Shown one piece after another: positions 47,801 to 59,400 of a DNA stretch of 64,000 bases. The translations under genes and the position numbers were made by a program. The notes beneath the pieces were generated by a model that searched no databases, was not told where the DNA came from, and saw only the letters and a program-made list of their open reading frames with translations. Position 1 is the first letter of the stretch; every line of letters begins with the position of its first letter. Origin of the DNA: Beroe forskalii (lineage: Eukaryota; Ctenophora; Nuda; Beroida; Beroidae); contig WFMF01000183.1 of NCBI GenBank assembly GCA_011033025.1, positions 186,001-250,000 on the forward strand, given 5' to 3'.

Positions 47801-50800
47801 ACCTATTGAAAACAGAGAGTACTGCATTAGTATATTGAACGCATCATTCAAAATCGGACTTTAACATCGGACATAAATATTGCTAAAGAAAATGAGCAGC
47901 GTATTGAAAGAGCAGGAATTTATTAGGGATATCACGCGCGCAATACTTACTTCCTTCTCGTGCAATAACTTGTTACCATAGCAACCCGTGCAATTGCTTT
48001 ATTTAATTACATTTCGTGACAATTGACATACAAATCTTAATTATAATTTCGTAAGAGCACGTGAATAATGTTTGTTTGTGCTTCCGCACCGAATTAAATT
48101 TGAGCTTGCCAAGAAAATATCAAGAGAAACGAATGAAAAAGGGAGAAAGGAGGTGCCGTTGCTATGGAGATTGGATATTTGTGCACGTGCAACATGAAGT
48201 AGTTCGTAAAGTAGTGTTACTATTACGTTAGTGATTTCAGCTGTCGAGATGTTGCTTTTAAATGTTGATGCTTTTAAATTTGTAGTTCTTGATGCATGTA
48301 GGACGAAAGGTATTGGAAGTTTAGGAATTTATTACCAAAAATCTCTGAGCAGCAGAGTTCAACCGATGAAATAAATTCGCATCGAACGAATCTCCGTACG
48401 TTATACGCATCGACGAGTTTCAAAATTAATGAGAGGTTCACTAAGTTCGATTCAGAACACTTCACGTAAACGTAAGGGAAAACAAAATTGCTGAACTAAC
48501 GAAATGAATGAAATACGAAACGCGCGCGCATTTAATCTTGCGCGCAGAAACTCTGCGCGCAAACTGCAAAGTTATTTCAGGTCAAGTCACAAACTTGCGC
48601 GGCGTAAAATTATGAAATTGATTTTGGGCGCTTAGTCTGAGTGCGCACCACGCAAGGCCTAAAATTAATTTTTATTTATTCCCCATTTCTTACGTAGCTT
48701 TATTCAGTATACAAATGAAGGAAAAATAATAATGCACGGTAAGACCAGTCAAACAAATTTGCGTTAGTCATAGTGTTACCCTACCCAAGCGCGCGGCTCA
48801 ACTTTCGTCGTTCCTCATTTGACATCAACATTAACCTTTGCGCCATCAGACAACGCACTACGGTAACTTCAGTTCCTATCTCGGACCTATCTTCTTACTT
48901 ACTGGGTTTTGGTAAGAATTCGTGAACGAGGCGGCGCGTAGCGCCGCCGAGTGAGCATTGTAATAGCAGGCCCAACGGGCCTGCTAGTCTTATATATAAT
49001 TTGGTAAGAGCACGTGAATAATCTCTGTGCGGACCTAATTGCGTCTCCTGATCTTACCTGATCTACTGGCGTCTCCTGATCTTGCATGACGTACTGGCGT
49101 CTCCTGATCCTACCTTATCTATTGGCTTCTCCTGATCCTACCTTATCTATTGGCGTCTCCTGATCCTACCTGACCTAATTGCGTCTCCTGATCTTACCTG
49201 ACCTACTGGTGTCTCCTGATCCTACCTGACCTACTGGTGTCTCCTGATCTTGCATGACGTACTGGTGTCTCCTGATCCTACCTTATCTATTGGCTTCTCC
49301 TGATTATACCTGATCTACTGGCGTCTCCTGATCCTACCTGACCTAATTGCGTCTCCTGATCCTACCTTATCTATTGGCGTCTCCTGATCCTACCTTATCT
49401 ATTGGCGTCTCCTGATCCTACCTTATCTATTGGCGTCTCCTGATCCTGCCTTATCTATTGGCGTCTCCTGATCCTACCTGACCTACTGGCGTCTCCTGAT
49501 CTTGCATGACGTACTGGCGTCTCCTGATCCTACCTTATCTATTGGCGTCTCCTGATCTTACCTGACCTAATTGCGTCTCCTGATCTTACCTGATCTATTG
49601 GCGTCTCCTGATCTTACCTGATCTACTGGCGTCTCCTGATCTTACCTTATCTATTGCCGTCTCCTGATCCTACCTTATCTATTGGCGTCTCCTGATCCTA
49701 CCTTATCTATTGGCATCTCCTGATCCTACCTTTTCTGTTGACGTCTCCTGATCCTACCTGACCAAATTGCGTCTCCTGATCTTACCTTATATATTGGCGT
49801 CTCCTGATCCTGCCTTATCTATTGGCGTCTCCTGATCCTTCCTTATCTATTGGCGTCTCCTGATCTTACCTGATCTACTGGCGTCTCCTGATCTTACCTT
49901 ATCTATTGCCGTCTCCTGATCCTACCTTATCTATTGGCATCTCCTGATCCTACCTTTTCTGTTGACGTCTCCTGATCCTACCTGACCTAATTGCGTCTCC
50001 TGATCCTAACTTATCTATTGGCGTCTCCTGATCCTGCCTTATCTATTGGCGTCTCCTGATCCTGCCTTATCTATTGGCGTCTCCTGATCTTACCTGATCT
50101 ATTGGCGTCTCCTGATCTTACCTGATCTATTGGCGTCTCCTGATCTTACCTGATCTATTGGCGTCTCCTGATCTTACCTGATCTACTGGCGTCTCCTGAT
50201 CTTACCTTATCTATTGCCGTCTCCTGATCCTACCTTATCTATTGGCGTCTCCTGATCCTACCTTATCTATTGGCATCTCCTGATCCTACCTTTTCTGTTG
50301 ACGTCTCCTGATCCTACCTGACCAAATTGCGTCTCCTGATCTTACCTGATCTACTGGCGTCTCCTGATCCTGCCTTATCTATTGGCGTCTCCTGATCCTA
50401 CCTTATCTATTGGCGTCTCCTGATCTTACCTGATCTATTGGCGTCTCCTGATCTTACCTGATCTATTGGCGTCTCCTGATCTTACCTGATCTATTGGCGT
50501 CTCCTGATCTTACCTGATCTACTGGCGTCTCCTGATCTTACCTTATCTATTGCCGTCTCCTGATCCTACCTTATCTATTGGCGTCTCCTGATCCTACCTT
50601 ATCTATTGGCATCTCCTGATCCTACCTTTTCTGTTGACGTCTCCTGATCCTACCTGACCAAATTGCGTCTCCTGATCTTACCTTATATATTGGCGTCTCC
50701 TGATCCTGCCTTATCTATTGGCGTCTCCTGATCCTTCCTTATCTATTGGCGTCTCCTGATCATACCTGATCTACTGGCGTCTCCTGATCTTACCTTATCT

Positions 50801-53800
50801 ATTGCCGTCTCCTGATCCTACCTTATCTATTGGCATCTCCTGATCCTACCTTTTCTGTCGACGTCTCCTGATCCTACCTTATCTATTGGCGTCTCCTGAT
50901 CCTGCCTTATCTATTGGCGTCTCCTGATCCTGCCTTATCTATTGGCGTCTCCTGATCTTACCTGATCTATTGGCGTCTCCTGATCTTACCTGATCTATTG
51001 GCGTCTCCTGATCTTACCTGATCTACTGGCGTCTCCTGATCTTACCTTATCTATTGCCGTCTCCTGATCCTACCTTATCTATTGGCATCTCCTGATCCTA
51101 CCTTTTCAGTTGACGTCTCCTGATCCTACCTGACCTAATTGCGTCTCCTGATCTTACCTTATCTATTGGCGTCTCCTGATCTTACCTGATCTACTGGCGT
51201 CTCCTGATCCTGCCTTATCTATTGGCGTCTCCTGATCTTACCTTATCTACTGGCGTCTCCTGATCTTACCTTATCTATTGCCGTCTCCTGATCCTGCCTT
51301 ATCTATTGGCGTCTCCTGATCCTACCTTATCTATTGGCGTCTCCTGATCTTATCTATTGCGTCTCCTGATCCTACCTTATCTACTGGCGTCTCCTGATCC
51401 TTACCTTATCTATTGGCGTCTCCTGATCTTACCTTATCTACTGGCGTCTCCTGATCCTACCTTATCTACTGGCGTCTCCTGATCCTACCTTATCTATTGG
51501 CGTCTCCTGATCCTACCTTATCTATTGGCGTCTCCTGATCCTACCAGATCTACTGGCGTCTCCTGATCCTGCCTTATCTATTGGCGTCTCCTGATCCTAC
51601 CTTATCTATTGGCGTCTCCTGATCTTACCTGATCTATTGGCGTCTCCTGATCTTACACCTCCTGATCTTACTGGCGTCTCCTGATCCTGCCTTATCTATT
51701 GGCGTCTCCTGATCTTACCTTATCTACTGGCGTCTCCTGATCTTACCTTATCTATTGCCGTCTCCTGATCCTGCCTTATCTATTGGCGTCTCCTGATCCT
51801 ACCTTATCTATTGGCGTCTCCTGATCTTACCTGATCTATTGGCGTCTCCTGATCCTACCTTATCTACTGGCGTCTCCTGATCCTACCTTATCTATTGGCG
51901 TCTCCTGATCTTACCTTATCTACTGGCGACTCCTGATCCTACCTTATCTACTGGCGTCTCCTGATCCTACCTTATCTATTGGCGTCTCCTGATCCTACCT
52001 TATCTATTGGCGTCTCCTGATCCTACCAGATCTACTGGCGTCTCCTGATCCTGCCTTATCTATTGGCGTCTCCTGATCCTACCTTATCTATTGGCGTCTC
52101 CTGATCTTACCTGATCTATTGGCGTCTCCTGATCTTACCTGATCTATTGGCGTCTCCTGATCTTACCTGATCTACTGGCGTCTCCTGATCTTACCTTATC
52201 TATTGCCGTCTCCTGATCCTACCTTATCTACTGGCGTCTCCTGATCTTACCTGATCTACTGGCGTCTCCTGATCTTACCTGATCTACTGGCGTCTCCTGA
52301 TCCTACCTGATCTATTGGTGTCTCCTGATCCTACCTTATCTACTGGCGTCTCCTGATCTTGCATGACGTATTGGCGTCTCCTGATCCTACCTTATCTATT
52401 GGCGTCTCCTGATCTTACCTGACCTACTGGTGTCTCCTGATCCTACCTTATCTATTGGCGTCTTCTGATCCTACCTGACCTACTGGTGTCTCCTGATCTT
52501 GCATGACGTACTGGCGTCTCCTGATCCTACCTTATCTATTGGCTTCTCCTGATCCTACCTGACCTAATTGCGTCTCCTGATCTTACCTGACCTACAGCTT
52601 GTGTCTCCTTATACTACCTGACCTACTGGTGTCTCCTGATCTTGCATGACGTACTGGCGTCTCCTGATCCTACCTTATCTATTGGCGTCTCCTGATCCTA
52701 CCTGACCTAATTGCGTTTCCTGATATTACCTGATCTACTGGCGTCTCCTGATCCTACCTTATCTATTGGCGTCTCCTGATCCTACCTTATCTATTGGCTT
52801 CTCCTGATCCTACCTGACCTAATTGCGTCTCCTGATCTTACCTGACCTACAGCTTGCGTCTCCTGATACTACCTGACCTACTGGTGTCTCCTGATCTTGC
52901 ATGACGTACTGGCGTCTTCTGATCCTACCTTATCTATTGGCGTCTCCTTATCCTACCTGACCTAATTGCGTCTCCTGATCTTACCTGATCTACTGGCGTC
53001 TTCTGATCCTACCTTATCTATTGGCGTCTCCTGATCCTAGCTGACCTAATTGCGGACCTCCTGATCTTACCTGACCTACAGCTTGCGTCTCCTGATACTA
53101 CCTGACCTACTGGTGTCTCCTGATCTTGCATGACGTACTGGTGTCTCCTGATCCTACCTTATCTATTGGCGTCTCCTGATCCTACCTGACCTAATTGCGT
53201 CTCCTGATCTTACCTGATCTACTGGCATCTGCCGTCTCCTGATCCTACCTTATCTATTGGCGTCTCCTGATCCTACCTGACCTAATTTCGTCTCCTGATC
53301 CTACCTGACCTAATTTCGTCTCCTGATCCTACCTGACCTAATTTCGTCTCCTGATCCTACCTGACCTAATTTCGTCTCCTGATCCTACCTGACCTAATTG
53401 CGTCTCCTGATCTTATTCGGCTGAATTAACACTCATCGAAACAAAATTTTACGCTACCACCTTACCTTTAGTCAGATGGCTCCATTAGCTTGAATGTTCT
53501 TCTGTCGAATACTTTTTACCGCATCGAAAAATTCCATTCGGGGCGCAAGTTATGACTATTGACCATCGAAACGTATTTAAATAAGCTGAAGAATTAATAA
53601 ACATAATCGAGTTGCGTTGCACGTGCGCATGCGCTCGTGTACCATGGCAACGCGCGCACATAATGATTTAGACTCAATTCCAATAGCTGTTTTATGCGCG
53701 ATTTTACGAAATATTTCCGACTTTGAACGCTTATAACAAGAAAAGTAAAGCCTTAATCGCAAAATCCTTCCATTATCTTTTAAGTTTACCCTTTTTCTAC

Positions 53801-56238
53801 CACCCTACCAAAAATTGCGGCTCTCCGACTCCATTTGTAGCCGTGGTTTGGGAACCACAAAACGCGGCAGGCAATTCCCCTAGTTTCCTTTATACAAAGG
53901 ATAAATGAATATATACAAACAGAGAACGCCAAATTATAAGAGAGATTGCAAATTGCTGATAAAATTATGTGCTACTTGGGCTGTCCTCCTAAACTCCCAA
54001 AACAACCCTGTTTTTAAGCCACAGAGATGGTCTTGTTAAGTTGAAAAGGGCCTTAGACAGCTCAACCGTCTTAGTCATTATCTGCAATTTACCGGGACCT
54101 TCATGAATAGAGTAAGGGGCGTCAAATTATTTTATACATAATCTAGTTCCATAATTGATAAATTAATTCATGAACTAATAAAGTAATAAGATGAAATATT
54201 TTCAGTGAGCTGCTGTCTCTACGGCCTGATGATGTGGTTAATGCAAAGGCCCTTGTGATGAGGGACGAAACAGAAGCACTTCTGTACAAGTACAGTACAG
54301 TTGATACAGGTTTATACCAAACGCCATATTTACATATCGAATACATTAACAACTTTCCTTCAAATTCCCACTGGTATCAAGTATCAGTTGAAATTCATTC
54401 TTACGTTATCATTGAAACAAATAAGACATGCGACAAGTTTAGCCTTCGTGATTGTTGATGACATAAAATTATAATAACATGTCCTGGTATCAGCAGTTTC
54501 AATTTGAGTTCCTCTTGCTCTCCATTAATGACAAGTTGTAAATAAAATTAAAATTAAATTGACAATTTTCGGCACGTGTTTACTCTACTGAATGATATAG
54601 CATACTATTATATTTATTGTATTGTTTCAGAATACCACTGCCACAAAACTTATTCCAAATACGGAAAGAAGTTCTTTTTCGCCACCCCAGAAGTACACAC
54701 TGCACTTCTCCAGTTCATAGATATGAATAAAGAAAAGATACAAAAGTCTGATGGGGTGAGTATAAGAGTAAGAATTTTCCTGCTCGACATTTGAATAATC
54801 AAACTTCAAGAATGGTATACAGTGACTTTTCCCTCCCTAATCTCCTAATCACCTTTTTGTTTTACACAAACATACGAATTGTCATTGAGAAAGGTTAGAA
54901 AGTTAGAAGAGGTGACCATTTTTGAGGATTGTTGTTACATACTTTCTTTATCCGTTCAATCCGTGAAAATCATATCATATTAAGACTTATTAATTAATTA
55001 TGAAATTAAGCGCTCGCCTGAGTTCGAGAATTATAATTCCAAAGAAAAAACAAAGAATAAGGCTGAGTTTTTGTATGATAGGCTTATTGTCTTTACGAGA
55101 TACAAAATTGAATAATGTACCGACCACGCAAAAATTCGATAAAGTAAAAAAAGTTATCATAATATATTACATCTGCATCTAACTTAGAGGTAAGTGCAAA
55201 ATATGTCCTTTCGCATTGTGGGCCGTCTATGACACTTCATTTTTTAAATAAATGCCAAAATGAATTATCGTTTACGGTCAGCAAATACATAGTATTATTT
55301 GTGGCATAGTTCACACTTCACAACAATACTAGTTACTTAATATTGCTTCATAGGTTTTCGCCAGTACAAGGGATGACAAAGTAATGGAAGATGGCTCCCG
55401 AATGGTGGCCATCCCGAACTTTGATGGGCATAGGTCCCCTATGGATCTACGAAGGAGCGTTATCACAGGTTCATCAGTTTATCAGTAAATATTTTCAATG
55501 TACTAATATGTACGCTGTAATTGGGTGTGCTGTGGTGCTGCTATTTACCGATATATTGAAGTATAAGATTGAATTGTGTTGTTTTCTTTCCGATATCTCA
55601 TAATACTGCTAATAATTATATTTTGCGCCACAGGTATTATACTATGGAAAAATAAGCTGAGATTGTAAAATGCAACCTTTCAGGCTACTTGGTGCACCCG
55701 GATGTCAAGCGAACAGTTGATGCATCCGTGTGCAAACAACTTGCAAAGGCTGCACAGCACACGGTTGAGGTGCAGCAGGCCAATTACCTGTTAATTACGG
55801 AAAAGGACGCCCAGCAATGCGCAAATGCATTGCGAGAGGCATATGCCCTCTTTTCCGAAAGGGATTACGAGGTGACAGATGTAAACAATACTCTGTAAGT
55901 ATTTTTCAATGCAGTAGTAATAAAATCAAGCTTTTTGTTGCTTAAATTGATTATCAATTTAAGTAATAAAATGCGAATGTTACTACACTGTCAAGGTAGT
56001 GTTACTACACTGTCAAGGTAGTGTTACTACTCTGTCAAGGTAGTGTTACTACACTGTCAAGGTGGTAGTATTTTTGCAATATTATATTTTTGCCGAGCGA
56101 CATTAAACTGCCAACTGCGAGTTGCCAACAGATGTAATCAATCACTTTTTATATTATCTTATACCTATATATTCCCTTGAATTTGGTGCAGAGCAATTTT
56201 TACAAATACTTAATTTCAGGGAACCGTCTGCAAAGTAA
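35116..56238 (+). CDS. Zinc-finger/tyrosine-recombinase protein, 19-exon gene
   Basis: Exons: 35116-35179 or its duplicate 35811-35874, 36055-36147, 37899-37994, 38228-38415, 40463-40582, 41346-41414, 41927-42136, 42427-42516, 43964-44064, 44688-44770, 45035-45139, 45379-45461, 46572-46674, 47240-47324, 54206-54309, 54631-54755, 55354-55468, 55684-55894 and 56220-56238. Every phase matches, giving 2064 nt (687 residues). Residues 85-170 hold zinc-finger motifs; 211-280 are a Ser/Pro/Thr linker; about 372-410 (SSKTKQNYIGTLLEFLMYL) look like a core-binding domain. The catalytic part has ARPGELLSL (R495), HKTYSKYGKKFF (K537-K545), MDLRRS (R605) and AQHT...ANY (H636, Y645). H-to-Y spacing equals XerC/D, and the HxxR His is Met. 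It is probably a Crypton-like or domesticated recombinase; DNA cleavage activity is inferred, not shown. A small putative exon at 36201-36226 does not keep frame and was left out. Alternatively the stop at 55896 is used without the last intron. Confidence 0.8.
36715..37251 (+). mobile_element. LINE ORF1 fragment (RRM-like) in recombinase intron
   Basis: Two overlapping frames joined by one frameshift near 36870 read RKRSVMVFGLGEGPDEALRS, then RPVKVLLNSSEAAVRVLWNA and FKKVYVSPDRSREEREQRR. This is the conserved R-K-S-V-x-V-x-G-L ... VSPD-x-E-R-x-x-R pattern of ORF1 proteins from CR1/jockey-type non-LTR elements. It is on the same strand as the host gene but in an intron. Confidence 0.7.
38439..39694 (+). 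mobile_element. Tandem head-to-tail Helitron-like copies
   Basis: Four copies are joined directly: 38439-38720, 38721-39007, 39008-39366 and 39367-39694. Each starts TCT followed within about 20 bases by TATAATTT or a close variant. The first three end in CTAG after a GGGCC/CGGGC stem region, and the fourth ends cacgggcttcCTAG. Shared internal blocks are gtttgtcgtcacgc, cacgtgcag, gcgcgcg, cataacttt and ttttgatgcggtaaa. No ORF. Confidence 0.65.
39942..40221 (-). mobile_element. Helitron-like copy, minus orientation
   Basis: The minus strand starts TCTTACTTATAATTTCGC at 40221 and ends aacgggctttt near 39942, without CTAG. It lies opposite to the plus-strand cluster ending at 39694. Another truncated 3' end (CTAG then aaagcccgtt) starts at 40222, and a remnant of the LINE tail (aaaccttgta) lies at 40274-40300. 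Confidence 0.5.
41141..41256. mobile_element. 116-bp MITE with TTCTGATATTTGATGC termini
   Basis: A perfect 16-base inverted repeat TTCTGATATTTGATGC ends the element. Inside is a gggctacgccctcg-type hairpin and related motifs. It lies in a recombinase-gene intron and has no coding capacity. Confidence 0.75.
42517..43963. other. Recombinase-gene intron without recognised gene
   Basis: Mostly unique AT-rich intronic DNA with a short C homopolymer (42672-42683). A block at 42790-43090 has a gggctgccggctgcgccctcg hairpin-like motif similar in style to the other MITEs, but I could not define its ends. Confidence 0.4.
47411..48987. mobile_element. Helitron-like copies, converging
   Basis: 47411-47769 is a minus-strand copy (CTAG at 47411, 5' end near 47769). 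47770 to about 48034 looks like another minus copy. 48035-48987 is a plus-strand copy of about 950 bp that starts TCTTAATTATAATTTCG and ends gcaggcccaacgggcctg with CTAG at 48984-48987. The last shares its 5' 150 bp with 26465-27158. The next copy starts at 48988. Confidence 0.55.
49030..53413 (-). repeat. 4.4-kb array of 28-bp units
   Basis: About 155 units of gtctcctgatcctaccttat plus ctattggc, some 27 bp, with variant classes (acctaattgc, ttgcatgacgt, ttttctgttgacg). Variant blocks recur in the same order; for example, the ttttctgttgacg type appears at about 49733, 49967, 50287, 50625, 50857 and 51104, showing higher-order duplication. On the minus strand many units read CAGGTAAGATCAG, a consensus-like splice donor. 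It sits in the intron that splits the recombinase box I and starts about 40 bp after the 5' end of a Helitron-like copy. Confidence 0.95.
53414..54205 (-). other. Intron remnant with Helitron-like core, minus orientation
   Basis: At about 53500-53660 the minus strand carries the same core as the other Helitron-like copies (tttgatgcggtaaaaagt type, cacgtgcg, gcgcgcg). No ends were defined. The rest is unremarkable intron up to the acceptor at 54205. Confidence 0.45.
55975..56062 (+). repeat. 21-bp GTGTTACTACACTGTCAAGGTA repeat
   Basis: Four near-perfect direct copies lie in the last intron of the recombinase gene, about 80 bp after the donor at 55895. Confidence 0.85.
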
Positions 56239-58089
56239 ACGAAGACTAGCTATAACTGTTGGTTGAAGATACACGTGCTATTTCCAAGATTCAGAGCTCT
56301 GTTTTTTGAAGACAGAACGGCTAATGTTTAGGGATTAGATAGGAATAGGGAGTAGCGACCGATGATATCATATTGATAAAGACGGCGGTAATTTAAACAT
56401 TCGAACTGCCAAAACGTCCCTCATGTAATTTCGAAGCAGCAATTTTGCTTAGAAATAGAAGTGATGATGCGGCAGTTCAAATGTTTAATAAACTACCGTT
56501 TTTATCGTATCATTGGTATCTATTGACCCGACTTTTGATCGGTCAGTTGATCAATCCATCTGAATATAAAACCGTTAGTACTGCGCCATCTCATCATCTG
56601 TGGGCTTTGTACGCGCAATGGCATATAATTATTGGTTATACTTAGACTGTATATTATAAGCTTATAAGGCTGGCTTAAACTATCAATGTCCTAACACTAA
56701 CAGTAACATTCTGCAGTTCAACAACTGTAATTATGCTGAGTTATTGGGGCAAATAGGCCGTTATTCAAAGGCGAGTTATATATGATAATAGCAAGGCGAT
56801 TAGATTTGACTTGGTGATTATCGATTGTATTTTGTATTATCTTACTATAAATAATACAATATGTCGTATTAAAATATTAGTATATATTATTATTATATTA
56901 ATTTATAGATGTATATATACTTTCCGAATTGAGATTGAAGCCAAAACCGTTCAACCATACTTAGAATAAAATCCGAAAATTGTTGCCCACCATGAGGGGC
57001 GTGGCAGGCTACGCCCTTTTAAGGCATAAAATTAAAGTTGCTCCTTTTTTCAAAATTCCCTCACAATCGTGTAGCTTATGATCAATTAAAATTTGTCCGC
57101 GATGTCGGGTCGTCGTGAGGGGCGTGGCAGGCCAGGCCCATTTTTGCGCAAAAATTGAATTCGGTCCTTTTCAAACTTCCTTAACTATCGTGTGGCTTAC
57201 GATCAATTAAACTTTTCTGAATTTGTCCACGCCCTTTTTCGTGAAAAATTAAGTCAAAGAAAACAGCGTCAAATAGCATAGTATAGTCCGTAGGAAGAGT
57301 ACCCAACTAATTCAAATTAAAATATATAATTCAAATTAAAATATATAATATAATAAATACATTTAAGATCATATTAACTTAAAATACTTATTATTTGATT
57401 GATGCTGAAGATAACCTTTTAATGTATTGAATATTCGCTCACTAGTTTTAACAATTCGTTGAAAGAGTTGTAAGAACGGATGATTTTAAATGAGTAGGTT
57501 GAAATAGAGGCAGAAATTTTCGGGCGATTGTGTTAATGTTATTTTATCATTTTTATGATTCAGATTGAATGATATAATATTATAATAAATACATTTTAGA
57601 TCAGATTAGCTTAAAATAATTTTGTTTTATTTGATTGATAAATGCTGAAGGCATCCTTTAAGGTCGAAATAGGTGGCAGAAATTTTCGAACAATTTTTTC
57701 AATTTTCTGAGGATAATTAATGATTGTGATATCGCTGCTAGTGCTTGTACAAAAAATATTGCTCGAAGATGAGGCAATGAATTAAAACTAAAATTTATAT
57801 ATTTTATCATTTCGTATGTAAGTGGTGCATGGTAACTAGCAATTGGCAGTCACAACCTTCGTCCTTCATCCGAAACAGTAACACTAGAATATCATTAGCT
57901 TATAACTTATTACCCCACCTGTGAGCTATAGTTTTGTACCTGCATTGGTATCACATTCTATTCTCCTTGGGGTTAGTGATACATCATGGGTGCTAGTTAA
58001 ACGGGTGAACGCAACCTGCCTGATAAACGCGTATTAACAATACATTTGCTGCATAAACTCCATATCACAGGAGTCGGGTAAGCACCACA
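56239..58089. other. Spacer downstream of the recombinase gene
   Basis: No coding exon recognised. Two direct duplications are visible: a block of about 120 bp with tgaggggcgtggcaggc (56990-57110 and 57113-57235), and an ataaatacatttaagatcatatta block at about 57350 and 57585. Confidence 0.5.
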
Positions 58090-59400
58090 TGAGTACAAGT
58101 GATCGCCACATTATGGGTGCCGGGTAAGTGCCACATCATGGGTGCCGGGTAAGTGCCACATCATGGGTGTCGGGTAAGTGCCACATCATGGGTGCCGGGT
58201 AAGTGCCACATCATGGGTGCCGGGAAAGTGCTACATTATGAGTGCCGGGTAAGTGCCACATTATGGGTGCCGGGAAAGTGCTACATTATGAGTGCCGGGT
58301 AAGTGCCACATCATGGGTGCCGGGAAAGTGCTACATTATGAGTGCCGGGTAAGTGCCACATTATGGGTGCCGGTTAAGTTCCACATCGTAGGTATGTGCC
58401 GGGTAAGTGCCACATCATGGGTGACGGGAAATTGCCACATCATGGGTGCCGGGAAAGTGCCACATAATGGATGCCGGTTAACTTTAAGTGCCACATCATG
58501 GGTGCCGGGAAAGTGCCACATCATGGGTGCCGGGAAAGTGCTACATTATGAGTGCCGGGTAAGTGCCACATCATGGGTGCCGGGAAAGTGCTACATTATG
58601 AGTGCCGGGTAAGTGCCACATTATGGGTGCCGGTTGAGTTCCACATCATAGGTATATGCCGGATAAGTGCCACATCATGGATGCCGGGTAAGTGCCACAT
58701 CATGGGTGCCGGGAAAGTGCCACATCATGGGTGCCGGGAAAGTGCCACATAATGGATGCCGGTTAACTTTAAGTGCCACATCATGAGTGCCGGGAAAGTG
58801 CCACATCATGGGTTCCGGGAAAGTGCTACATTATGAGTGCCGGGTAAGTGCCACATTATGGGTGCCGGTTAAGTTCCACATCATAGGTATGTGCCACATC
58901 ATGGATGCCGGTTAAGTTCCACATCATGGGTGCCGGGAAAGTGCCACATCATGGGTGCCGGGAAAGTGCCACATCATGGATGCCGGTTAAGTTCCACATC
59001 ATGGGTGCCGGGAAAGTGCCACATCATGGGTGCCGGGAAAGTGCCACATCATGGGTGCCGGGAAAGTGCCACATCATGGGTGCCGGGTAAGTGCCACATT
59101 ATAGGTGCCGGTTAGTTCCACATCATAGGTATGTGCCACATCATGGATGCCGGTTAAGTTCCACATCATGGGTGCCGGGAAAGTACAACATCATGGGTGC
59201 CGGTTAAGTTCCACATAGGTATGTGCCGGATAATTGCCACATTATGGATGCCGGTTAAGTTCCACATCATGGGCGCCGGTTAAGTTCCACATCATGGGTG
59301 CCGAGTAATTGCCACATCATAGGTGCCGGGTAATTGCCAAATAACGGGTGCCGGGTAATTGCCGAATCATGAGTGCTGGGTTAGTGCCGCATCACGAGTG
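58090..59400 (+). repeat. 25-bp GTGCCGGGTAAGTGCCACATCATGG minisatellite
   Basis: About 50 units of 25 bp in two main variants (ggtaagt and ggaaagt), with inserted gttaagttcc and catcataggtatgtgcc blocks. The ggtaagt variant is a consensus splice donor. A short cacag-GAGTCGG-gtaagc segment just upstream (58065-58080) has acceptor- and donor-like ends, so the array may again derive from an exon edge, but no gene was identified. Confidence 0.9.

Larger units (their letters stand above)
47240..55894 (+). other. Catalytic exons of the tyrosine recombinase
   Basis: Box I spans the 47324/54206 junction: ACSVARPG in the first exon and ELLSLRPDDV in the second, equivalent to the R-x-x-E-x-x-x-L signature. 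The beta-hairpin Lys region follows in 54631-54755. The box II Arg (MDLRRS) is in 55354-55468. The second His and the nucleophile Tyr (AQHTVEVQQANY) are in 55684-55894. A 4.4-kb satellite and Helitron-like elements sit inside the intron that splits the box I codon. Confidence 0.75.

Noticed and set aside
49030..53413. CRISPR array
   Set aside because: Units are contiguous 27-28-bp degenerate repeats without unique spacers, in a eukaryotic intron.
53577..53908. Short ORFs on both strands after the 28-bp array
   Set aside because: They overlap Helitron-like core sequence and have no family similarity.
58292..59115. ORFs of CHIMGAGKV-type repeats
   Set aside because: They derive from the 25-bp satellite read through in three frames.
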